A stretch of 64,000 nt of DNA, taken from Atopostipes suicloacalis DSM 15692 (GTDB taxonomy: Bacteria > Bacillota > Bacilli > Lactobacillales > Carnobacteriaceae_A). A program made the translations under genes and the position numbers. Below, in pieces: positions 32,221-40,031 of this stretch. The notes under the pieces were generated by a model. The model made no database searches. It saw only the letters and a list, made by a program, of their open reading frames with translations, and was not told the DNA's origin. Positions within the stretch are counted from its first letter, which is position 1, and every line of letters starts with the position of its first letter. Where the stretch lies: positions 1 through 64,000 of the forward strand of contig NZ_FQUF01000008.1 of NCBI RefSeq assembly GCF_900129085.1. Direction: 5' to 3'.

Positions 32221-32952
32221 TTAAGCAGTAATTCCACCGTCAGCAATAAACTCAGCACCAGTAGAGTAACTTGAATCGTCGGAAGCTAAAAACATCACGA
32301 GTTGACTTATTTCATTAGGTTCAGACATGCGTTTTAATGGGATAGCTTCGACCATAGCTTGGATTTGTTCAAAGGCGGCACTTTGTTGAACCATTGGTGT
32401 ATTAATCACACCTGGATGAACAGAGTTTACGCGAATATTGTAATGCGCTAGTTCTTTGGCCGCTGCTTTAGTCATTCCGCGTACAGCAAATTTTGTGTCC
32501 GTGTAACCAACGGCTCCACCGATTAAACCATTGATGGAAGAGATATTGATAATAGAACCATCATCGACCTTCTTCATGGAAGGGACTACATATTTCATGC
32601 CTAAAAACACACTCACTTGGTTGATTTTAACAACATTCATATAGTCCTCTAAGGAAGAACTTTCAAGGCTTAAAACAGGACTAATTCCAGCATTGTTAAC
32701 TAAGATATTTACAGGACCAAATCTTTCTTCTGTCTGACTGACTACTTCTTTCCAGCCAGCTTCATCTGTAACGTCGTGTTGAATAAAGTGAGCATTCTCC
32801 CCTAATTCATCCGCCAACTCTTGCCCTTTTTCAGCATTTACATCGGTTAAAACGACTTTTGCCCCTTCTTTAATAAACAAGCGCACATGTGTTTCGCCCA
32901 TCCCAGCGGCTCCGCCTGTAATAATGGCTATTTTATTTTCCAATTTGTTCAT
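32221..32952 (-). CDS. Short-chain dehydrogenase/reductase
   Basis: 243 residues, classical SDR. The cofactor loop is TGGAAGMG (about 12-19), and Asp37 in LTDVN suggests NAD(H) preference. NNAG follows at about 87-90, Ser in INISSING, and YTDTK is the catalytic Tyr-x3-Lys. The closest named groups are 3-alpha/20-beta-hydroxysteroid dehydrogenase-like and (R)-alcohol dehydrogenase-like enzymes, so the substrate stays open. RBS AGGAGG. The promoter (TTTACT at 33011-33006, TATAAA at 32988-32983 on the minus strand) encloses a cre-like site. Confidence 0.87.
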   Translation of the reverse strand: MNKLENKIAIITGGAAGMGETHVRLFIKEGAKVVLTDVNAEKGQELADELGENAHFIQHDVTDEAGWKEVVSQTEERFGPVNILVNNAGISPVLSLESSSLEDYMNVVKINQVSVFLGMKYVVPSMKKVDDGSIINISSINGLIGGAVGYTDTKFAVRGMTKAAAKELAHYNIRVNSVHPGVINTPMVQQSAAFEQIQAMVEAIPLKRMSEPNEISQLVMFLASDDSSYSTGAEFIADGGITA

Positions 32953-32982
32953 TCTAAATCCTCCTATAAAATAATCATAAAC

Positions 32983-33011
32983 TTTATAATAAGTATAACG
33001 CTTTCAGTAAA
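32983..33011 (-). promoter_or_regulatory. SDR promoter with cre-like site
   Basis: On the minus strand TTTACT, 17 bases, TATAAA. TGAAAGCGTTATAC (33006-32993) in the spacer matches the cre consensus except at its last two fixed bases. Confidence 0.45.
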
Positions 33012-33204
33012 AAAAAGAAACCCTCGCTTTGTATTATAATGATTCGGTGATTTTATTGACGTTTTGTGTCAGAAAGTTACTCTGTATCGTGTTTTCGATG
33101 CTGGTTTTATACCTAGAAAGTGGCTAAATATAAGTTGTCAAGCCAGCATTTTTTGTATGCAATTGGTAAAGTAAAGATATGAATAAAAGAGTGAGGTGTT
33201 GTGG

Positions 33205-33576
33205 ATGTATTTTTTTGAATTTCCTCAAAATGTCATAGGGTTCGTCACCTTTAAATTATATACAAAAATTTACAAATGTCCCTTCTATAAATATCAAGAG
33301 GCTTATGTTACGCATGTGAAAGGTCGCTGGGGAGCCATTTCTTTAAGTCGGTACATTTTTGCGGACGATACTTATTTTCAATCTGAAATGATTAAACATG
33401 AGTATGGGCATACTCTGCAATCGAAAAAGTTATTGTTCTTTTACCTTCCTGTGATTGGTCTTCCTTCTCTTATTTGGAATAAGTTTTTTAAAGGCTACCG
33501 TAAAAGAAAGCGTCAAAGTTATTATGCTTTTTATACAGAAGCTTGGGCGAATAAATTGGGTGGATTCCATGGATAA
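33205..33576 (+). CDS. Small protein with HExxH-like motif, unknown
   Basis: 123 residues from the ATG at 33205 (behind GAGGTG); the frame is open from 33196. Centrally it reads MIKHEYGHTLQSKKL, an HExxH zinc-metallopeptidase-type helix (His at about 71 and 75), followed by a hydrophobic stretch FFYLPVIGLPSLIW and a basic GYRKRKRQ. A distal TEAWANKLGG could give a third ligand (Glu). It is too short for most secreted peptidases and has no signal peptide. I do not recognise the family; it may be a minimal membrane-associated metalloprotein. Confidence 0.6.
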   Translation: MYFFEFPQNVIGFVTFKLYTKIYKCPFYKYQEAYVTHVKGRWGAISLSRYIFADDTYFQSEMIKHEYGHTLQSKKLLFFYLPVIGLPSLIWNKFFKGYRKRKRQSYYAFYTEAWANKLGGFHG

Positions 33577-33607
33577 TCGAAGAATATCTCGAATTCGAAT
33601 CTAATAA

Positions 33608-33656
33608 TTGACGTAGGATAGATCTCGTGCTATTATTATCTCGCATTAGAGATAAT
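33608..33656 (+). promoter_or_regulatory. Promoter and MhqR-type operator of the quinone-stress operon
   Basis: TTGACG (33608-33613), 17-base spacer, TATTAT (33631-33636). ATTATCTC (33635-33642), six bases, GAGATAAT (33649-33656) is a perfect dyad overlapping the start region. It closely resembles the Bacillus subtilis MhqR operator (TATCTC...GAGATA). Confidence 0.6.
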
Positions 33657-33698
33657 TTTAAAATGAAAGATGTACGAAAAGAGAGGAGCTATTAAATA

Positions 33699-34661
33699 AT
33701 GGCAAATACAAATTTAATAGGCATTCATCACGTAACCGCAATGACAGAGGATGTTCAAAGAAACTATGAATTTATTACCAATATTTTAGGCATGCGCCTG
33801 GTTAAAAAGACAGTGAACCAAGACGATATTCAAACCTATCACACATTTTATGCGGATGACCGAGGAAATCCAGGAACAGATTTAACGTTTTTTGATTTTC
33901 CAGATATTCCAAGCTATGTACTTGGAACAAATTCTATTTCACGTACAGGGTTAAGAGTGCCCAATGATGAAGCACTAGCGTATTATTTAGACCGCTTTGA
34001 AGAATATGAGATAGAAAATGAAGGGATTCAAGAATTATTTGGCCGTAAGATTCTTCCGTTTCAAGAAGCGGATGGCCAACGTTACCAGTTATTCTCAGAT
34101 GAAAATGATCAAGGAGTGGCACCTGGAACTCCATGGAAAAATGGACCTGTTCCGGAAGATAAAGCAATCTATGGTTTAGGACCTATAGAAATTACAGTTA
34201 GCTATTTTGAAGATTTTGTTCAAGCAATGCAATTGATCTTTGGTTTCACATTAAAAGTTGAGGAAGAAAATGTTGCTCTTTTAGAAGTGGGTCAAGGGGG
34301 CAATGGTGGGCAAATGATTGTTAGAAAAGATGATACTTCACCAATAGAAGTGCAAGGAAATGGAACGGTTCATCATGTTTCCTTTCGAGTAGCTGATCAT
34401 CAGGCAATAAAAGAGTGGGAAGAAAAATATAATGGATTAGAAATGAAGCATTCAGGCTTAGTCGATCGATTTTATTTTGAAGCCCTCTATACAAGAATTG
34501 GTCATATTCTTATTGAAATTTCGACAGATGGTCCTGGCTTCATTGATGAGCAAGAATCTTATGAAGAATTAGGCACTACGTTGGCTTTACCGCCCTTTTT
34601 AGAGCCGGATCGTGAATATATTGAAAGTGTTGTGCGCCCTTTTGACACAGCAAAAAAATAA
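33699..34661 (+). CDS. mhqO: Ring-cleaving dioxygenase, MhqO-like (VOC superfamily)
   Basis: 320 residues, two glyoxalase/bleomycin-type halves. GIHHVTAMT at the N terminus and VHHVSFRV in the second half supply metal-binding histidines; ILIEISTDGPGF supplies the Glu. The family includes MhqO/MhqE, hydroquinone-specific dioxygenases induced by quinones and electrophiles. The two genes downstream (flavin reductase and MhqD-like hydrolase) and the upstream operator match that system. The regulator gene mhqR itself is not adjacent. Confidence 0.85.
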   Translation: MANTNLIGIHHVTAMTEDVQRNYEFITNILGMRLVKKTVNQDDIQTYHTFYADDRGNPGTDLTFFDFPDIPSYVLGTNSISRTGLRVPNDEALAYYLDRFEEYEIENEGIQELFGRKILPFQEADGQRYQLFSDENDQGVAPGTPWKNGPVPEDKAIYGLGPIEITVSYFEDFVQAMQLIFGFTLKVEEENVALLEVGQGGNGGQMIVRKDDTSPIEVQGNGTVHHVSFRVADHQAIKEWEEKYNGLEMKHSGLVDRFYFEALYTRIGHILIEISTDGPGFIDEQESYEELGTTLALPPFLEPDREYIESVVRPFDTAKK

Positions 34662-34665
34662 GAAA

Positions 34666-35292
34666 ATGGAAACCGAGAATAAAATGATCCATTTCACCCC
34701 CGAAGAATTAAGTGAAAGAGAAAATTATAAGTTTTTAATTGGCTCGATCATACCACGGCCCATCGCCTTAGTGACCAGCTTATCGGAGAATGAAGTGTTA
34801 AACATTGCACCATTCAGCTACTTTAATATTGTGACCTCGAACCCACCGATTGTCTCAATTGCTATTCAAAGAAAAAATGGCCGTTTAAAAGATACTGCAC
34901 GAAATATTTTGAAAAAGAAAGAAGCCGTCATCCATATTGTTGATTCAAAAAATGTTGCTCAAGCCAATCAAACAGCGGCCAATCTCAGTGAAGAGATGAG
35001 CGAATTGGATCGAACAAGCTTTACAACTTGTCCGTCAAAAACGGTGGATGTTCCAAGCTTAAAGGAGACAAAAATACGCTTTGAAGTTATATTAGAACAA
35101 CACGTCCCCCTCGAAAATGATGGAGTTCCAGCAGCAGATTTACTCTTACTAAAAATAAAAAGATACCATATCCAAGAAGAACTTTACCATCAAGGGCGGA
35201 TTGACCCGATCGGTTTAGCAGCCATGAGTCGTTTAGCCGGACATGATTATGCGGAAATTGGCGAAATCTTTACGATTAAAAGACCAGAATAA
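34666..35292 (+). CDS. Flavin reductase family (FMN-binding) protein
   Basis: 208 residues from the ATG at 34666, four bases after the stop of the dioxygenase; ATG 34684 is the alternative, and neither has a strong ribosome site. The split-barrel FMN fold shows GSIIPRPIALVTSLSENEVLNIAPFSYF and SNPPIVSIAI. It may reduce flavin for quinone reduction or act directly on quinones. Position inside the mhqO/mhqD operon supports an electrophile-detoxifying role, which is inference. Confidence 0.82.
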   Translation: METENKMIHFTPEELSERENYKFLIGSIIPRPIALVTSLSENEVLNIAPFSYFNIVTSNPPIVSIAIQRKNGRLKDTARNILKKKEAVIHIVDSKNVAQANQTAANLSEEMSELDRTSFTTCPSKTVDVPSLKETKIRFEVILEQHVPLENDGVPAADLLLLKIKRYHIQEELYHQGRIDPIGLAAMSRLAGHDYAEIGEIFTIKRPE

Positions 35293-35306
35293 AAGGAGAC
35301 AGTCAC

Positions 35307-35909
35307 ATGTATAAATATAGATACGAAAAAGGTCAAACCAAAACCCCTACATTTATTTTACTACATGGAACAGGAGGGAACGAAGAAGATTTATTGCCTG
35401 TTGCCGCAGCGTTAAATGCGAACGCGAGTGTCTTAAGTATTCGGGGAAATGTTTTAGAACATGGAAATGCTCGTTACTTTAAACGTTTGGATACAGGAGC
35501 TTATGATATCCCTGATTTGATGACGCGGGGGCAAGAGCTTTATGCATTTATTGAAGAAAAAGCACAAGAATATGATTTTTCTTTAGAAGAAGCAATTTAC
35601 TTAGGCTTTTCAAATGGCGCAAATATTGCAATCAATATGATGTTACTCGATGATTCCCTCATAAATAAAGCCATGTTATATGCACCTATGTATCCAATGG
35701 ATGTCGAAGAAACGACTGACTTACCGAATGCAAAAGTCTTTTTATCTATGGGGGAAAATGATCCAATAGTTCCCAAAAGAGAAAGTGAACGCGTAGTTTC
35801 TATTTTCAAAGATTTAGGCGCCGAGGTTACGGAGTTTTGGGTAGAAGGACATGAATTAAATGGGGATAATTTATTAGCAGGGAAAGAATGGTTAGAGAAA
35901 ATTCAATAA
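35307..35909 (+). CDS. mhqD: MhqD-like alpha/beta hydrolase (phospholipase/carboxylesterase family)
   Basis: 200 residues. The catalytic triad is visible: Ser102 in LGFSNGA, Asp152 in GENDPIVP, His182 in VEGHEL. LLHGTGGNEEDLLP forms the oxyanion loop. MhqD-type hydrolases accompany the MhqO dioxygenase in Bacillus and Staphylococcus under MhqR control. RBS AAAGGAG. Last gene of the operon. Confidence 0.85.
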   Translation: MYKYRYEKGQTKTPTFILLHGTGGNEEDLLPVAAALNANASVLSIRGNVLEHGNARYFKRLDTGAYDIPDLMTRGQELYAFIEEKAQEYDFSLEEAIYLGFSNGANIAINMMLLDDSLINKAMLYAPMYPMDVEETTDLPNAKVFLSMGENDPIVPKRESERVVSIFKDLGAEVTEFWVEGHELNGDNLLAGKEWLEKIQ

Positions 35910-35917
35910 TAAAAATA

Positions 35918-35958
35918 AACCAGTCAACGAATTGTTAAGAAGTTGACTGGTTTTTTTA
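35918..35958 (+). terminator. Terminator of the quinone-stress operon
   Basis: AACCAGTCAAC pairs with GTTGACTGGTT, then seven T. Confidence 0.87.
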
Positions 35959-36008
35959 CTCTATAAAAAAGATGCGCTCACTTTTTGGGACATGCATCCA
36001 CTAAGTCG

Positions 36009-36920
36009 TTATAGAAACAACATCATTGCCGGAACGGTGACAATGGATAGGAGGGTGGTAACAAAGACAATTTTTGAAGCAAGCTCTTCATCCAGATCAT
36101 ATTGGGCTGCTAAAAGAGCGGTAGTTGCTCCAGCAGGCATGGAGGACATGATGGTTAGGACGCCAATCAGTGTTTCATCTAAACCGAGAGCCTTGCTGAC
36201 AATGAGGACGGCAAAGGGAATCAGGAGCAATCGAATAACCGTGTAGCGGATGACGCCTCGTTCGTAAATAGCACGAAAATCAATGGAGGCAATAATTGAA
36301 CCGATCATAATAGCGGATAAAGGCGAAACGGTTGATCCCATCGTTTCAATCGCGCGGTCTAAAAATTCAGGGAAGGGGATCTGCAAAAGCCCACGAATAA
36401 GACCTAACACAACCGCAACAATGGAAGGGTTTCTTAAAAGTTTATAAAGGGTCGAATGGCTTTCTTCCTGATCACTGTCCAGAATCTCCACTCCAACCGA
36501 CCACATAAAAATACGATGAGGAACGAGATAAATAGAAGAAAATAAAGCGCCGAGTTCTCCATACATAGAATAAGAAAGAGGTTGACCGCCCAGCCCAGCA
36601 TTATTTACTAACGTTCCGTAGTGCAAGATTCGTTTCTTTGGATCCTCGAAATCCGAAAAAGCGAGTGCGCCTAGGAAGTAAGAGACTGTATAGATGATGG
36701 TTGAACCAATTAAAGCCCATAAACCTAATTTTAAAATTTCCATCGTCAAATTTTTAAAAGAATTGAAGACAAGCATGGGCATTAATAAACTTAAAATTAA
36801 ATGGATAAATTGTGTGCGATTTTCATCGGTAATAATTTTTGTTTTGTAGGCGACCACACCGATTAGTAAATACATTAAAACAGAAAGTTGTAAGTCTAAC
36901 ATTTGATAAAATTGTTCCAC
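36009..36920 (-). CDS. AEC (auxin efflux carrier) family transporter
   Basis: 303 residues with about ten hydrophobic segments in two halves of five. The first half has AYKTKIITDENRTQFIHLILSLLMPMLVFNSF; the second half carries GLIRGLLQIPFP and MPAGATTALLAAQYD, the family pattern around the broken helices. Lactobacillales members include malate/malolactic and citrate-type permeases, but many are unassigned. No enzyme gene is adjacent, so the substrate is unknown. Confidence 0.83.
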   Translation of the reverse strand: MEQFYQMLDLQLSVLMYLLIGVVAYKTKIITDENRTQFIHLILSLLMPMLVFNSFKNLTMEILKLGLWALIGSTIIYTVSYFLGALAFSDFEDPKKRILHYGTLVNNAGLGGQPLSYSMYGELGALFSSIYLVPHRIFMWSVGVEILDSDQEESHSTLYKLLRNPSIVAVVLGLIRGLLQIPFPEFLDRAIETMGSTVSPLSAIMIGSIIASIDFRAIYERGVIRYTVIRLLLIPFAVLIVSKALGLDETLIGVLTIMSSMPAGATTALLAAQYDLDEELASKIVFVTTLLSIVTVPAMMLFL

Positions 36921-37081
36921 TCAATCATTCCTATTCCTAAAGAGATTATTCATAGAGTAGGATAGCAGATTCAAAGAGACTCCACAAACAAAAAAATAAA
37001 AAGAGTGGATTCACGGATTTGAATGAAACTATAAACCTTGAATGGTATAATAATTTTGTAAATAATATTGGGAGGATAAGA

Positions 37082-37837
37082 ATGAATAAATTGATAATTA
37101 ACTCGGATGATTTCGGTTATAGTCGGGCGATTAATCATGCGATTATTGATACACATCAAGAAGGTATTTTAACTTCAACGACTTTAATGTCGAATACGCC
37201 GGGATTTGAACATGCGGTAAAGTTAGCTAAAGAAAACCCGAAAATGGGTGTGGGGGTTCACTTGGTATTGACTTTTCTGAAGCCTTTACGCCAAGATGTT
37301 CCTTCTTTAGTGGATGAAAAAGGGGATTTTTATCGTCCGGATGCTTACCGTTCAGGTTTAGCAATCGTTGATGTAGAAGATTTGTATAAAGAATGGGATG
37401 CCCAAATTCAAAAAGTCTTGGCTGCGGGAATTCAACCCACGCATTTAGATAGTCACCACCATGCCCATACATTTAATGCCCATCATTTTGAAGTGTTTTT
37501 AAAACTTTCTGAAAAATATGATTTACCCATTCGCGGGAACTTTGATCAAGAGCATAACAGACCAACCACTACATATTTTGAACCCGCTTTTGATGGAGTA
37601 GGGATGCTGGAAGAAAAAGAAAAAGAAACGTATTTAGAGCTGTTAGTAGAAAAAATAAAAAAGAATGAATCAACGGAAGTAATGTGTCATACGGGTTATA
37701 TTGATGAATTTTTATTTAAAAGCTCTTCTTTTGTTGAACCTCGAATTTATCAAGTAGATATTCTAACGGACTCAAATTTTGTAGATAACATCCGCGAGAA
37801 CAAAGAAATCGAATTAGTGACTTTTAGCGATTTATAA
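37082..37837 (+). CDS. YdjC/ChbG-family carbohydrate deacetylase
   Basis: 251 residues from the ATG at 37082, behind GGGAGG; the open frame to 37019 overlaps the promoter TATAAT (37046-37051). Metal and catalytic residues are seen in INSDDFGYS (Asp9, Asp10), VGVHLVLT and HLDSHHHAH. The family removes acetyl groups from chito-oligosaccharides or their phosphates. No chitobiose PTS is close by. A terminator-like stem follows at 37860. Confidence 0.87.
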   Translation: MNKLIINSDDFGYSRAINHAIIDTHQEGILTSTTLMSNTPGFEHAVKLAKENPKMGVGVHLVLTFLKPLRQDVPSLVDEKGDFYRPDAYRSGLAIVDVEDLYKEWDAQIQKVLAAGIQPTHLDSHHHAHTFNAHHFEVFLKLSEKYDLPIRGNFDQEHNRPTTTYFEPAFDGVGMLEEKEKETYLELLVEKIKKNESTEVMCHTGYIDEFLFKSSSFVEPRIYQVDILTDSNFVDNIRENKEIELVTFSDL

Positions 37838-37859
37838 TTAAAGACAATAAAACATTTGA

Positions 37860-37898
37860 AAAAACTAGCTTCTGCTTTGTCGGAGCTGGTTTTTTTTC
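37860..37898 (+). terminator. Terminator after the chbG-like gene
   Basis: AAAACTAGCT, loop, AGCTgGTTTTTTTT. Confidence 0.8.
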
Positions 37899-37912
37899 GT
37901 CCATTAAACGGA

Positions 37913-38150
37913 CAAAAGCTCCTTACCTTCAGAAGTAGCAGCTTTTTATGAGTCAACTCCTGAGGGTAGCAGCCGTACCCTAAGAAGTCGCAACATTTTC
38001 CGGGTCAACTCCTAAGGGTAGCAGCCGTATCCTAAGAAGTCGCAACATTTTCCGGATCAACTCCTGAGGGTAGCAGTCGTACCCTAAGAAGTCGCAACAT
38101 TTTCTAGGCCAACTCCTGAGGGTAGCAGCCAATGGACAGGAAGTTACCGA
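37913..38150. repeat. 52-bp tandem repeat array
   Basis: Four copies start at the CAACTCCT of 37953, 38005, 38057 and 38109, with an exact 52-bp period and few substitutions. A decayed half-copy precedes them (37913-37950) and itself forms AAAGCT/AGCTTTTT. Each unit contains a hairpin: AGGGTA, seven bases, TACCCT, flanked by further partial pairing (ACTCCT/AAGAAGT). The last copy breaks off after AGGGTAGCAGCC. 52 is not a multiple of three and no frame stays open, so the array is noncoding. Confidence 0.9.
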
Positions 38151-38221
38151 GTAAAATAAGCAAAAGGTATGATAAGTCGGAAAAGATGGCAGAAATACCC
38201 TCTTTTTAAATAAACCGAAAA

Positions 38222-38285
38222 AATGAATATTTTTGAATGAATTTGAATGGTTATGATTGATTTTGAACGTTTATTCTTGTATAGT
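38222..38285 (+). promoter_or_regulatory. fru operon promoter with 10-bp-phased repeats
   Basis: TTGATT (38257-38262), 17-base spacer, TATAGT (38280-38285). Units starting at 38222, 38232, 38242, 38252 and 38262 repeat the pattern TTTGAATGAA every 10 bp (the first and fourth are the weakest). This is a helically phased series that covers the -35; the DeoR-type FruR encoded next is the natural ligand. Confidence 0.6.
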
Positions 38286-38329
38286 AGAAATACAAAAAGA
38301 AAAGGGTTCCAAAGAAAAGGAAGAGAGAG

Positions 38330-39094
38330 ATGCTATTCCAACATCGGAAAGAAAAAATTCTAGAACGACTTGCAGAAAAAAGCACAATATCGATTCAAGA
38401 ATTAGAAACAGCTATTGGTGTGAGCGAGTCCACCCTAAGACGGGATTTAGTAGCTTTAGAAAAAGAAGGGCTATTGAAGAGAGTGCATGGTGGAGCGACG
38501 ACACCAACTAATCTCAATAAAGAGCAAAAGATGGCACAGAAAGAAAGCATCAACCAATCAGCCAAAATTAAAGTTGCAAAACATGTCAGTACTTTAGTAG
38601 AAAAAGAGACCCAAGTGTATATCGATGCAGGAACAACCACACTTGAACTTGTGCGCTTATTACCTACAGAAAAAAATCTAAAACTAGTAACCAATGGAAT
38701 CGATCATGCTTTACTTGCCTTAAATCGAGGAATAGAAGTGACTTTACTCGGTGGAATGGTTAAAAGAAATACGCATGCTATTGCAGACATGACCGCTTAT
38801 AAACAATTAAGTAAAATTAATTTTTCGGCTTCTTTTATGGGAATGAATGGACTGCATGAAAACCAAGGTCTGACGACCACTAATATTGATGAAGCCACAC
38901 TGAAAGAATGTGCAATGGATCAAAGCCAGAACATCTATCTATTAATGGATGACACAAAAATAGATCAGGTATATGAATTTAAAGTAGATCTCCCAACGAG
39001 TGCGAAAATATTCATCAATCAAGAAGCAGCCACAAAACATCCTCAAAAAATCAAAAAATTAAAGGTAAAATACGACATAGAAATGATTGAATAA
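38330..39094 (+). CDS. fruR: DeoR-family regulator of the fructose operon
   Basis: 254 residues. The N-terminal helix-turn-helix (about 1-57) reads ILERLAEKSTISIQELETAIGVSESTLRRDLVALEKEGLLKRVHGGA, the DeoR signature. The sugar-phosphate sensor domain shows IDAGTTTLELVRLLP (about 104-118) and VTNGIDHALLAL. It is the first gene of fruRKA; fructose-1-phosphate is the usual effector in this family. The phased repeats at 38222-38271 are its probable site. Confidence 0.9.
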   Translation: MLFQHRKEKILERLAEKSTISIQELETAIGVSESTLRRDLVALEKEGLLKRVHGGATTPTNLNKEQKMAQKESINQSAKIKVAKHVSTLVEKETQVYIDAGTTTLELVRLLPTEKNLKLVTNGIDHALLALNRGIEVTLLGGMVKRNTHAIADMTAYKQLSKINFSASFMGMNGLHENQGLTTTNIDEATLKECAMDQSQNIYLLMDDTKIDQVYEFKVDLPTSAKIFINQEAATKHPQKIKKLKVKYDIEMIE

Positions 39095-39115
39095 AAAGTA
39101 AAGGATTGGATAAAT

Positions 39116-40030
39116 ATGATTTATACATTAACCCTGAATCCATCGATAGACTATATTATGCCCTTGGAGCATCTACAGCTCGGTGCAACCAATTATGCAC
39201 AAGGAGAGTATATGTTGCCAGGTGGGAAAGGGATTAACGTCTCGCGCGTATTAAATCAATTAAATGTTCCCAATCAAGCTCTAGGTTTCATTGGAGGACA
39301 TACGGGAAAATTTATTGAAGAATGGTTAGAAAAAGAAGGCGCTGCTTGCCAGTTTATTCCTGTAGAGGGACAGACACGAATTAATGTGAAATTAAAAGGG
39401 GAAAGTGAAACGGAAATTAACGGACGAGGCCCAGAAATTTCACAAGAAAAAAGTCGAGAATTAAAGAAACAGATCGGCCAACTGACTGCTCAAGACACAC
39501 TCGTTATTTCAGGCAGTAAAAACAAAGGCCTGTCAGAGACATTTTATAATGAAATTATTGAAATTTGTCAGAAAAATCAAACATCTTTTATTCTCGATAC
39601 CAATAGTAAAGAATTACTCGAAGCATTAGTAGCACAACCCTTTTTAGTGAAACCTAACCAAGCAGAATTAGGCGATTTATTTGGTGAAACAATTCAAACC
39701 AAAGAAGAGGCTATCCATTATGGGAAGAAGTTACAAGAAGCAGGAGCTCAAAACGTTATTGTTTCTTTAGGAGGAGAAGGTGCAATTTTTATTGATGAGA
39801 GTCAAGTGATTATAGCCGATTCTCCTAAAGGAAAGGTAAAAAACACAGTAGGCTCAGGTGATTCAATGATTGCAGGATTTATAGCAGGTATTGAAAAAGG
39901 AAAATCGAAAGAAGAAGCATTTAAGCTTGGGGTTCAAAGCGGAAGTGCGACAGCTTTTAATGAAGATTTGGCAACAAAAAAAGAGATTGAAGCGTTAAAT
40001 GATCAAATAAAAACTAGAGAGGTTGAATAA
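39116..40030 (+). CDS. fruK: 1-phosphofructokinase
   Basis: 304 residues, PfkB/ribokinase fold. It phosphorylates fructose-1-phosphate to the 1,6-bisphosphate. LPGGKGINVSRVL (about 34-46) and NTVGSGDSMIAGF (about 242-254, catalytic Asp in GSGDS) are the two family signatures. It precedes fruA with one base between the fruK stop and the fruA ATG. Confidence 0.92.
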   Translation: MIYTLTLNPSIDYIMPLEHLQLGATNYAQGEYMLPGGKGINVSRVLNQLNVPNQALGFIGGHTGKFIEEWLEKEGAACQFIPVEGQTRINVKLKGESETEINGRGPEISQEKSRELKKQIGQLTAQDTLVISGSKNKGLSETFYNEIIEICQKNQTSFILDTNSKELLEALVAQPFLVKPNQAELGDLFGETIQTKEEAIHYGKKLQEAGAQNVIVSLGGEGAIFIDESQVIIADSPKGKVKNTVGSGDSMIAGFIAGIEKGKSKEEAFKLGVQSGSATAFNEDLATKKEIEALNDQIKTREVE

Positions 40031-40031
40031 A

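Noticed and set aside
33098-33150. GATGCTGG/CCAGCAT stem with T-run as a gene terminator
   Set aside because: The loop is about 38 bases and there is no plus-strand gene ending upstream; too weak to annotate.
37913-38150. CRISPR array
   Set aside because: The whole 52-bp unit is repeated; there are no variable spacers and no cas genes.
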